Source of the DNA: Bordetella parapertussis
GTDB lineage: Bacteria > Pseudomonadota > Gammaproteobacteria > Burkholderiales > Burkholderiaceae_C
Reading direction: 5' to 3'
DNA: 7,116 nt
Assembly: GCA_945907335.1 (NCBI GenBank)
Contig: CAMDSU010000091.1
Location: 1 to 7,116, forward strand
Each line of letters opens with the position of its first letter. Positions within the stretch are counted from its first letter, which is position 1. The notes below the pieces were generated by a model, which saw only the letters and a program-made list of their open reading frames with translations, had not been told where the DNA came from and made no database searches. A program made the position numbers and the translations under genes. Of the stretch, positions 1 through 6,459 are shown in pieces.

Positions 1-45
1 GTGAAATGGCTGGCCTTGTCAGTGGCCAAATTGACACCGGTGTGA
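1..45 (+). CDS. uvrD: 3' end of UvrD/PcrA-type DNA helicase (partial)
   Basis: Frame 1 reads VKWLALSVAKLTPV and stops with TGA at 43-45. This closely resembles the extreme C-terminus of UvrD helicases: E. coli UvrD ends IKWLVAAYARLESV from memory, with the same K-W-L, A-x-L and final V. UvrD is an ATP-dependent superfamily 1A 3'-5' helicase that removes the incised oligonucleotide in nucleotide excision repair and acts in mismatch repair. Only 14 residues are visible, so no catalytic motif can be checked. The call is supported by context: uvrD is, as I recall, a usual neighbour of the BPSS1780-family gene, thrB and polA in Burkholderiales. The gene converges on the next one, with 4 bases between the two stop codons. 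Another open frame (frame 3, to the TAG at 93-95) crosses the same bases but would run into the opposing gene and matches nothing I know. Confidence 0.68.
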   Translation: MKWLALSVAKLTPV

Positions 46-49
46 TGCC

Positions 50-826
50 TCAGGCTTCCAAGGGTTCGCTGATAAAACAGTCGCGAAAACTGTAGTAGCT
101 GGAAGAAAAGAACATGGCTGCGAGCATCAGCATGGCCGGCAACATCAGCATCATGGAAAGCTGACCTTCTTCAAACAGCAGACTGATCAAGCTCAGCAAC
201 AAACTGGTGGTCAAGAAAATACTGGCCCATGTCAAACCAAAGACGGCAAATGCTCGCCAATTGGCCCAGCATGCCATGAAGCTGAAAAAGATACTTTTGA
301 CCAGCGGTTGTGCATGCCAATGGATCAATCCTGGGGCGTGCCAAAAAAGCGTTGAAAGAGGCAAGTACAAAACCAAGCTGAATAAGGCGGCAGATTGAAA
401 ATCTTCGTCGATCACCGTGTCTTGGTTGAGTCCATCGCCGCCCATGTACATGCGGGCAAATTCACCGTCGTCAAACACAGACGACAAGACCAATACAAAA
501 CAAAACAACAAGGCGTAAAGAAATCCCAGCAGTACCATTTTTTTGGATTGGGCAGCGCCTTGTCTGAAGCCGATGACCAACATGGTGGGCATCGGAAAGC
601 GCGCCAAGTCTGCCTCGCGGGCAGCAGCCATCAAACCCAATGAGGCCACGGGAATAAACATCAAGCCCAGAAAACTTCCGCCATACGACAGCAGCGATGT
701 CATGGAAGCAATCGCCATGAACAAAAGGAACAAACCGCTGAGGGCCAAAGGCTGTCGCCAAAAATTGCGAATGCCTTGCCTGACCCACAGCGAACCGGTA
801 CGGGCTTTGACAACATTGAGTTTCAT
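50..826 (-). CDS. BPSS1780-family inner-membrane protein, function unknown
   Basis: A 258-residue integral membrane protein. About six hydrophobic segments are visible, near residues 28-48, 52-68, 96-118, 146-164, 192-218 and 224-244. A polar loop rich in Asp and Gly (about 119-145) separates the third and fourth. The N-terminus has the W-x-x-x-G-x-x-x-F-x-x-Q-P pattern (W14, G18, F22, Q25, P26). The stretch from about 155 to 195, with FWHAPGLIHWH followed by a lysine-containing segment and ACWANW, has the layout I recognise from the BPSS1780 family of beta-proteobacterial membrane proteins. No biochemical role is known to me, and there is no sign of a transporter or enzyme motif. The ATG lies 3 bases after the thrB stop and no clear Shine-Dalgarno sequence precedes it, so translation is probably coupled to thrB. 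Membrane topology is inferred from hydrophobicity only. Confidence 0.85.
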   Translation of the reverse strand: MKLNVVKARTGSLWVRQGIRNFWRQPLALSGLFLLFMAIASMTSLLSYGGSFLGLMFIPVASLGLMAAAREADLARFPMPTMLVIGFRQGAAQSKKMVLLGFLYALLFCFVLVLSSVFDDGEFARMYMGGDGLNQDTVIDEDFQSAALFSLVLYLPLSTLFWHAPGLIHWHAQPLVKSIFFSFMACWANWRAFAVFGLTWASIFLTTSLLLSLISLLFEEGQLSMMLMLPAMLMLAAMFFSSSYYSFRDCFISEPLEA

Positions 827-829
827 AGG

Positions 830-1780
830 TCAGAGTGTGACAGGGTCATGCAATCTTTGTGTGAGGACGCGTTCAAAGTGCGCGGGGTCGTGGGGTTGCA
901 GCATACTGGCTTGGCGTGGCAGATGAAAATCCCACAGGCGTGAAATCCAAAAACGCAATGCCGCAGCGCGCAACAGGGGGTTGAACAAGGTGCGTTCGGC
1001 AGTGCTCAAGGGACGCACCGATTGGTAAGCGGACAGCATGGCTTGCAGTCGCACATGGTCCATGGCGCCGGTGTGTAAGTCGATGCACCAATCGTTGATG
1101 CACACCCCCAGATCGAAGAGCCAATGGTCGCAACCGGCGAAATAAAAATCAAACACACCGCTGAGTTGGTCGCCGTCAAACATCACGTTATTGCGAAATG
1201 CATCCGCATGCACGGGTCCGCTGGGTAACGCCGCATAAGCAGACAAACTGCTGACATGGTTTTGGTAAGACATCTCGTGTGTCAGCAACCGGTGTTGTGC
1301 AGGTGTGAGAAATGGCAACACAGCTGGCACAGTGTCGTTCCACCAAGCCAATCCACGCAAATTGATTTGAAAACGGTCAAAGTCGCGTGCAGTCAGATGC
1401 ATTTGCGCCAAGGTGTGACCCATGGCTGCACAGTGCGTTGCACTGGGTTGCAGTTCAGATTGACCGTTTAAGCGGTTGACCACGGCGGCTGGTTTGTCCA
1501 GCAGCGTGAGCAAAATATCGCCTTGCTGGTTGGACTGCGGGTCGGGCACAGGAATGCCGCGCGCCGCCAAGTGTTTCATCAGGTACAAATAAAACGGCAG
1601 TTGTTCATGGGTGAGCCGCTCGAACAAGGTCAAAACATACTCGCCCTGGTCGGTGGTCAAAAAAAAGTTGGTGTTTTCGATGCCGCTGCTGATGCCTTGC
1701 AATTGCACCAACTCGCCAATGGACAACTGGCTCAACAACGCTCGGGCTTGCTGCTCGGAGACTTCGGTGAAAACGGCCAT
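830..1780 (-). CDS. thrB: Homoserine kinase, APH/choline-kinase-fold type (ThrB)
   Basis: Transfers phosphate from ATP to L-homoserine, giving O-phospho-L-homoserine, the committed step to threonine; cytoplasmic. The 316-residue length is usual for this class, which has the aminoglycoside-phosphotransferase fold rather than the GHMP fold of E. coli ThrB. Visible motifs are an N-terminal nucleotide-site strand-loop with GIENTNFF (33-40) and VLTLFE (49-54), the catalytic loop H191-A-D193-A-F-R-N-N198 (Brenner-type HxDxxxxN, with D193 as base), and the metal-binding D211-F-Y followed by DHWLFDLG. I chose the ATG at 1780 because MAVFTEVS is the typical family N-terminus. An in-frame ATG at 1846 would add 22 unusual residues including four consecutive Phe and would overlap the polA start. 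The gene is divergent from polA and leads a two-gene transcript with the BPSS1780-family gene. No clear Shine-Dalgarno sequence precedes the start. Confidence 0.95.
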   Translation of the reverse strand: MAVFTEVSEQQARALLSQLSIGELVQLQGISSGIENTNFFLTTDQGEYVLTLFERLTHEQLPFYLYLMKHLAARGIPVPDPQSNQQGDILLTLLDKPAAVVNRLNGQSELQPSATHCAAMGHTLAQMHLTARDFDRFQINLRGLAWWNDTVPAVLPFLTPAQHRLLTHEMSYQNHVSSLSAYAALPSGPVHADAFRNNVMFDGDQLSGVFDFYFAGCDHWLFDLGVCINDWCIDLHTGAMDHVRLQAMLSAYQSVRPLSTAERTLFNPLLRAAALRFWISRLWDFHLPRQASMLQPHDPAHFERVLTQRLHDPVTL

Positions 1781-1840
1781 GGCAAAGGTGAGAACAGCTC
1801 GGGCAAAAAAGAAGAATCGATTGTAGGCACAATCGCTGTC
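1781..1840. promoter_or_regulatory. Divergent thrB/polA intergenic region with candidate promoters
   Basis: These 60 bases are the only space for upstream signals of both thrB (leftward) and polA (rightward). On the minus strand TACAAT (1825-1820) matches the -10 consensus at 5 of 6 positions. The best -35-like sequences upstream of it are poor, for example TCTTGC at 17-bp spacing inside polA codons 1-3. On the plus strand CACAAT (1828-1833) is a weaker -10 candidate; if used, transcription would begin at or next to the polA ATG. Neither start codon has a recognisable Shine-Dalgarno sequence. The promoters are inferred from hexamer similarity only. Confidence 0.35.
1818..1835. repeat. Perfect 7-bp inverted repeat between thrB and polA
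   Basis: CGATTGT (1818-1824), a 4-base spacer AGGC, then ACAATCG (1829-1835) form an exact inverted repeat that ends 5 bases before the polA ATG. It overlaps the -10-like hexamers seen on both strands. It could be a regulator's binding site, or a hairpin if transcribed in the polA or thrB leader. The symmetry is directly visible; any function is inference. Confidence 0.6.
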
Positions 1841-4624
1841 ATGCAAGACACACCTACTTTACTGCTGGTCGACGGTTCAAGTTACCTCTACCGCGCCTTT
1901 CATGCCATGCCCGATTTGCGCGCAGATCGCAATGACCCCAACAGCCAAGCCACCGGTGCGATCCGCGGCATGGTCAATATGCTGACCAGCCTGCGTCGCG
2001 ACTGGCCCACCGCGCATGCGGTGTGTGTGTTCGATGCCAAAGGACCGACGTTTCGCGACGCCATATATCCCGACTACAAGGCCACGCGTTCGCCCATGCC
2101 GGATGACTTGCGCAGCCAGATCGAGCCCATACACCGGCTTGTCAAATTGATGGGTTGGCCGCTGCTGGATGTGCCGGGTGTTGAAGCGGACGATGTGATT
2201 GCCACGCTGGCGCATGTGGCCGCTGAACAAGGCATGCAAGTGGTGGTCTCCAGTGGCGACAAAGACTTGAGCCAACTGGTCAATGAGCGCATCACCATCA
2301 TCGACACCATGAACGGCAAAAAACGTGATGTGGCAGGTGTGACTGAAGAATTCGGTGTGCCCCCCCGTTTGATGATCGATTACCAAACGCTGGTGGGCGA
2401 CACCGTAGACAACGTTCCCGGCGTCGCCAAGGTCGGCCCCAAGACCGCGGCCAAATGGTTGATGGAATACGGGTCTTTAGATGCGTTGCTAGCGCATGCC
2501 AATGACATCAAAGGCGTGGCGGGTGAGAACCTGCGTCAAGCGCGCGACTGGTTGGCCACTGGCCGTCAATTGGTCAGCATGAAAATCGATTGCGATCTGC
2601 GCGAGTACCTGCCTGGCTGGCCGCATCTTGACGGCATTTTGATGCAAGCCGCAGACGAGGCAGAACTGCTTGCGTTTTACCGCCAATACGGCTTCAAAGG
2701 CTTGGCCACAGCGATGACAGGCGACGCACCTGCGCCCCGCGCCAGCGCGACGGCTCACCAAGGTGGCGGTGTGGGTGAAGTGGGTGTGTTGTTTGATGCG
2801 CCTGCACCTGCAATGGATACACCGGTGAATTACGAGACCGTACTGACATGGGACAGCTTTGAGCGTTGGTTGGATGTGTTGCAACAGGCAGAACTGGTGG
2901 CGTTGGACACCGAAACCACGTCGTTGGTGGAAATGCAAGCGCAGTTGGTGGGCATCAGCGTGTGTGTGGCCACAGGACAGGCTGCCTACATTCCATTGGC
3001 GCATAACGCCGCCGATGCGCCTGCGCAATTGCCTTTGCAAGACGTGTTACAAAAGCTCAAGCTTTGGTTGGAAGATGGCAGCAAACACAAACTGGGTCAG
3101 CATGTGAAATACGACAGGCATGTGTTTGCCAACCACGGCATCGAAGTGCAAGGTTATGTGCACGACACCATGCTGCAAAGCTATGTGTTGGAGGTACACA
3201 AACCGCACGGTTTGGAAAGTCTGGCCGACAGGCACTTGGGCCGCAAAGGACTGTCGTATGAAGACATGTGCGGCAAGGGCGCGCACCAGATTTCTTTCGC
3301 GCAAGTCGATGTAGAAAAGGCCTCTCATTACGCTTGTGAGGACGCTGATTTCACCTTGTCGGTACACCAAAGGTTGTGGCCGTTGTTGCAAGCCGATGAG
3401 AAATTGAATTTTGTTTACCAGTTGGAAATGCAAAGCAGCGAAGCGCTTTACCGCATCGAGCGCAAAGGCGTGTTGATTGATGCGCCCACATTGGCAACGC
3501 AAAGCCACGCCTTGGGTTTGCGCATCATGCAACTCGAAGAAGAAGCGTATGAAATTGCCGGCCAACGATTTAACCTGGCCTCACCCAAGCAGTTGGGAGA
3601 AATATTTTTTGACAAACTCGGTTTGCCGGTGGTGAAAAAAACCGCCACAGGTGCCCGCAGTACCGACGAAGAAGTATTAGAGAAATTGGCTGACGACTAT
3701 CCCTTGCCCAAGAAGATTTTGGAGCACCGTTCTCTGTCCAAACTCAAAGGTACGTACACCGACAAATTGGCGCAACTCGCGCAACCGCTGACCGGCAGAG
3801 TGCACACGCATTACGCGCAAGCCGTGGCGGTCACTGGCCGTTTGTCCAGCAACGATCCGAATTTACAAAACATCCCTATCCGCACGCCCGAAGGCAGAAG
3901 GGTGCGAGAAGCGTTCGTCGCCGCTCCCGGTCATGTGATCGCCAGCGCTGACTACAGCCAGATTGAATTGCGCATCATGGCGCACATCAGCGAAGACCCG
4001 GCATTACTCAAAGCATTTCATGAGGGGTTGGATGTGCACAAAGCCACTGCGGCAGAAGTGTTTGGCCTGACACCGGACACGGTGAGCAGCGAACAGCGTC
4101 GCTATGCCAAGGTCATCAATTTCGGTTTGATTTATGGCATGAGTGCGTTCGGGTTGGCCAAGGCTTTGGGCATTGATAACACCGCCGCCAAAAATTACAT
4201 AGAGCGGTATTTCCTGCGCTTTGCAGGCGTCAAACGCTACATGGATGAAACCCGCGCACAGGCCAAGGCCCAAGGCTATGTCGAAACGGTGTTTGGCAGA
4301 CGCTTGTATTTGCCCGAGATCAATTCACCGAATGGACCACGCCGAGGTGGTGCTGAACGCGCTGCCATCAACGCGCCCATGCAAGGCACGGCCGCTGACT
4401 TGATCAAACTCAGCATGGTCAAGGTGCAACAGGTGCTTGATGCGCAGCACAAGGGCACGCGCATGATCATGCAAGTGCATGATGAATTGGTGTTTGAAGT
4501 GCCCGAAGCTGAAGTGGACTGGGTGAAGCAAGAGATTCCTCGGCTGATGGCAGATGTGGCGCAACTCAAAGTGCCTTTGCTCGCAGAGGTAGGTGTCGGC
4601 AGCAATTGGGACCAAGCGCATTGA
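1841..4624 (+). CDS. polA: DNA polymerase I with 5' nuclease and proofreading domains
   Basis: Replaces RNA primers, fills repair gaps and matures Okazaki fragments. At 927 residues it is almost the length of E. coli PolA (928), and motif numbering runs within one or two residues. The 5' nuclease domain (about 1-290) has LLVDGSSYLYRAFH with D11, GVEADDVIA, SSGDKDLSQL, and the helix-hairpin-helix region starting GDTVDNVPG (186-194). An Ala/Pro/Gly-rich linker follows (about 295-330). The 3'-5' exonuclease keeps its metal ligands: D356 and E358 in DTET, D425 in KYDR, and Y497/D501 in YACEDAD, so proofreading should work. The polymerase has motif A DYSQIELRIMAH (D704), motif B R753/R754, K757 and F761, and motif C QVHDELVFEV (D881, E882). 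F761 is the position where Phe rather than Tyr gives discrimination against dideoxynucleotides. I chose the ATG at 1841 because MQDTPTLLLVDGSS is the family N-terminus. The same frame stays open upstream to 1523, but that part is antisense to thrB. No clear ribosome binding site is present. Confidence 0.98.
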   Translation: MQDTPTLLLVDGSSYLYRAFHAMPDLRADRNDPNSQATGAIRGMVNMLTSLRRDWPTAHAVCVFDAKGPTFRDAIYPDYKATRSPMPDDLRSQIEPIHRLVKLMGWPLLDVPGVEADDVIATLAHVAAEQGMQVVVSSGDKDLSQLVNERITIIDTMNGKKRDVAGVTEEFGVPPRLMIDYQTLVGDTVDNVPGVAKVGPKTAAKWLMEYGSLDALLAHANDIKGVAGENLRQARDWLATGRQLVSMKIDCDLREYLPGWPHLDGILMQAADEAELLAFYRQYGFKGLATAMTGDAPAPRASATAHQGGGVGEVGVLFDAPAPAMDTPVNYETVLTWDSFERWLDVLQQAELVALDTETTSLVEMQAQLVGISVCVATGQAAYIPLAHNAADAPAQLPLQDVLQKLKLWLEDGSKHKLGQHVKYDRHVFANHGIEVQGYVHDTMLQSYVLEVHKPHGLESLADRHLGRKGLSYEDMCGKGAHQISFAQVDVEKASHYACEDADFTLSVHQRLWPLLQADEKLNFVYQLEMQSSEALYRIERKGVLIDAPTLATQSHALGLRIMQLEEEAYEIAGQRFNLASPKQLGEIFFDKLGLPVVKKTATGARSTDEEVLEKLADDYPLPKKILEHRSLSKLKGTYTDKLAQLAQPLTGRVHTHYAQAVAVTGRLSSNDPNLQNIPIRTPEGRRVREAFVAAPGHVIASADYSQIELRIMAHISEDPALLKAFHEGLDVHKATAAEVFGLTPDTVSSEQRRYAKVINFGLIYGMSAFGLAKALGIDNTAAKNYIERYFLRFAGVKRYMDETRAQAKAQGYVETVFGRRLYLPEINSPNGPRRGGAERAAINAPMQGTAADLIKLSMVKVQQVLDAQHKGTRMIMQVHDELVFEVPEAEVDWVKQEIPRLMADVAQLKVPLLAEVGVGSNWDQAH

Positions 4625-4693
4625 TGACCCCGCACCATCGAAGCGCATAATAGCCTGCTTGTTTAAGTGGTTATTTCTTCAAATATCAGACCT
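4625..4693 (+). promoter_or_regulatory. polA-hydrolase gap with a candidate promoter
   Basis: Sixty-nine bases separate the polA stop from the next ATG. CATAAT (4646-4651) matches the -10 consensus at 5 of 6 positions. The best -35-like partner is TTGATG (4621-4626), which overlaps the polA stop and sits at a long 19-bp spacing. No hairpin followed by a T-run is visible, so I see no factor-independent terminator for polA, and readthrough into the hydrolase gene is possible. An AT-rich stretch lies just before the ATG, without a Shine-Dalgarno sequence. Confidence 0.25.
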
Positions 4694-5584
4694 ATGAACC
4701 ATTCACAGATGCGTGATGCGGCTGCCTTGTTGGCGCCTGCCAAAACGTTTGAACATCATGATCGTCGGACATGGTTGAAGACCGCACTGGGTGTGGGCTA
4801 TGCCGCCGCATGTTTGCCGTTGTCGGCTCAAACCGCTGTTCGCACCAGCAGTGAAGGATTGTTGTGCGGTGAGGTGATGGTCAATGTCAATGGTTTTCAG
4901 ATGCCGGTGTACCGCAGCATGCCGATTGGCAAGACCCATTGCCCGGTGGTCTTGGTGGTGTCAGAAATTTTTGGTGTGCACGAATACATTGCAGACGTCA
5001 CCAGGCGCTTGGCGCACCAAGGCTATATGGCCATTGCGCCTGAATTGATGTTGCGACAAGGTGACCCCAGCAGTTATGCCGAGATGGGCAAGTTGATCGC
5101 TGAGGTGGTGTCAAAAGTACCCGATGAACAAGTCATGCTTGACTTGGACGCATGCGTGGCGTGGGCTGCCACCCAAGGTGGCGATGTGTCTAGGTTGGGC
5201 ATCACAGGTTTTTGCTGGGGAGGGCGCATCACTTGGTTGTACGCTGCCCACAACCCAAGCGTGAAAGCTGGCGTGGCCTGGTATGGCAGATTGAGTGGCC
5301 CCGTGTCTGCATTCAATCCCCGGCACGCGGTTGATCTGGCGGGGCAATTCAAGGCACCCGTGCTGGGTTTGTACGGCGGCGCAGATACCGGTATCTCTTT
5401 GGAATCCGTAGAAAAAATGCAAGCGGCTTTGGCCGGTGGCAGCGAGGCGGCGCGACGCAGTTTGATTCATGTGTATGCAAATGCGCCGCATGCGTTTCAT
5501 GCTGATTACCGACCCAGCTATCGCGAAGCAGAAGCCAAAGATGGCTGGCAAAGAATGTTGCGCTGGTTCGACACAATGAAATGA
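4694..5584 (+). CDS. Dienelactone hydrolase family protein with Tat signal
   Basis: An alpha/beta-hydrolase of 296 residues, longer than classical dienelactone hydrolase (about 235) because of an N-terminal export extension. Residues 24-29 read RRTWLK, a good twin-arginine motif, followed by a hydrophobic stretch to about residue 45 (LSAQ), so a folded enzyme is probably sent to the periplasm. The catalytic set is complete: nucleophile C174 in the elbow GFCWGG, D231 in YGGAD, and H266 in APHAFH. E91 in SEIFGVHEY matches the conserved Glu that activates the cysteine in this family. The true substrate is unknown; family members open dienelactones or hydrolyse other esters and lactones, and no catechol-degradation genes are near. 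I prefer the ATG at 4694; a GTG at 4667 in frame would add nine residues, and an ATG at 4709 is also possible. It is followed after 7 bases by the metal transporter gene. Confidence 0.88.
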   Translation: MNHSQMRDAAALLAPAKTFEHHDRRTWLKTALGVGYAAACLPLSAQTAVRTSSEGLLCGEVMVNVNGFQMPVYRSMPIGKTHCPVVLVVSEIFGVHEYIADVTRRLAHQGYMAIAPELMLRQGDPSSYAEMGKLIAEVVSKVPDEQVMLDLDACVAWAATQGGDVSRLGITGFCWGGRITWLYAAHNPSVKAGVAWYGRLSGPVSAFNPRHAVDLAGQFKAPVLGLYGGADTGISLESVEKMQAALAGGSEAARRSLIHVYANAPHAFHADYRPSYREAEAKDGWQRMLRWFDTMK

Positions 5585-5591
5585 GCGATTT

Positions 5592-6416
5592 ATGAGTTTG
5601 GTTTTGCTGGCGATTGTGGCGGGCACCTTGAGCGCCGGTGTGGGAAGTGTGTTGTTGGCGGCTTTGCTGGCTCGCGCTTTGATGACGCGCTTCACGCAGC
5701 ATTTGCTCAGTTTGGCGGCGGGTGCATTGTTGGCCACCGCGTTTATGCATTTGTTACCTGAAGCCTTCGAATCCGACATCACGCCACAGTTGTTGTTCAT
5801 GACCTTGTTGGGCGGACTGGTGTTTTTCTTTTTGCTGGACAAGGCCGAGTTGTGGCACCACGGGCACGAACATGGTGAAGGCCATCACCATGCACTCCAT
5901 GGCGATACACACGACCATGCGCATCACCACGCAGACGATTCAAACAGCCAAAGCCCGCAAGGGTTCGCGGGCAGTTGGGCGGTGTTGGCAGGCGACAGCG
6001 TCCATGCATTTGGCGACGGCATATTGGTGGCAGCTGCGTTCATGACCAATTTCAGCTTGGGAGTGGCCGCGTCATTGGCTGTGCTGGCCCATGAGACGCC
6101 ACACCACATGGGCGATTTGGCGGTGCTGCAACGCGGGTTTGGGCAAGGCCGCGCCGCATTGTTGAAATTGTGTTTGGCCGGTGGCGTCACCGTGGTCGGC
6201 GGCTTGTTGGGCTTTTTCCTGATTGAAGGCCATGAGGATTGGCTGCCGTACATGTTGGTGGTCGCCAGCAGCAGCTATGTGTATGTGGCCTTGGCCGATT
6301 TGATTCCGCAGTTGCAAAAACGCTTGTCGGCCTCTGCCACGAGCATGCAAGTGCTGTGGTTGTTGGCCGGTATCGGATTGGTGACCTTGGCCACGCAATT
6401 GATGCATGTGCATTGA
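5592..6416 (+). CDS. ZIP-family divalent metal transporter
   Basis: An inner-membrane protein of 274 residues that by family carries zinc or other divalent metals (Fe, Mn) into the cytoplasm. Hydrophobic helices lie near residues 1-28, 36-56, 66-84, 128-152, 155-170, 187-210, 216-236 and 250-272, fitting the eight-helix ZIP plan. Helix 4 carries H138-A-F-G-D142-G where the usual motif is HNFxDG, and helix 5 carries H167-E168-T-P-H171-H172-M-G-D175. Between helices 3 and 4 a cytoplasmic loop has 13 histidines in 25 residues (89-113), mixed with Asp, Glu and Gly, a probable metal-binding or sensing loop. The start is 7 bases past the hydrolase stop, so the two genes are probably co-transcribed. 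The gap contains no Shine-Dalgarno sequence. The metal cannot be decided from sequence, so no gene symbol is given. Confidence 0.92.
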   Translation: MSLVLLAIVAGTLSAGVGSVLLAALLARALMTRFTQHLLSLAAGALLATAFMHLLPEAFESDITPQLLFMTLLGGLVFFFLLDKAELWHHGHEHGEGHHHALHGDTHDHAHHHADDSNSQSPQGFAGSWAVLAGDSVHAFGDGILVAAAFMTNFSLGVAASLAVLAHETPHHMGDLAVLQRGFGQGRAALLKLCLAGGVTVVGGLLGFFLIEGHEDWLPYMLVVASSSYVYVALADLIPQLQKRLSASATSMQVLWLLAGIGLVTLATQLMHVH

Positions 6417-6459
6417 ATAGCTGGACTGGCGCGGGCTGTCGAATTCCCCCCGACTCGAT

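Noticed and set aside
11..28. Small hairpin TGGCC / GGCCA with an 8-base loop
   Set aside because: The stem is only 5 bp, lies inside the uvrD 3' coding end and is not followed by a T-run on either strand; likely chance.
1523..1840. In-frame extension of polA by 106 codons upstream
   Set aside because: It lies antisense to the conserved thrB coding sequence, has no PolA-like residues, and the family N-terminus begins at 1841.
1781..1846. 22-residue extension of ThrB beginning at 1846
   Set aside because: The residues are unlike family N-termini, include a four-Phe run, and overlap the polA start codon; MAVFTEVS at 1780 is the typical start.
2489..3565. Two long minus-strand open frames inside polA (2489-3040 and 3047-3565)
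   Set aside because: Both are antisense to conserved polymerase domains and show no protein-family motifs.
4806..4815. Possible lipobox cysteine (C40) in the hydrolase signal region
   Set aside because: The preceding residues are Ala-Ala-Ala rather than a Leu-containing lipobox and the residue after Cys is Leu, so lipoprotein processing is unlikely.
5111..5842. 243-codon open frame on the minus strand opposite the hydrolase and ZIP genes
   Set aside because: It crosses two well-supported genes on the other strand, has low-complexity basic composition and no recognisable domain; it is a shadow of coding bias.
6417..6459. Possible bidirectional terminator between the ZIP and HupE genes
   Set aside because: Only a 4-bp stem (GTCG at 6438-6441 with CGAC at 6451-6454) with a 9-base loop is visible, and no T-run follows on either strand.
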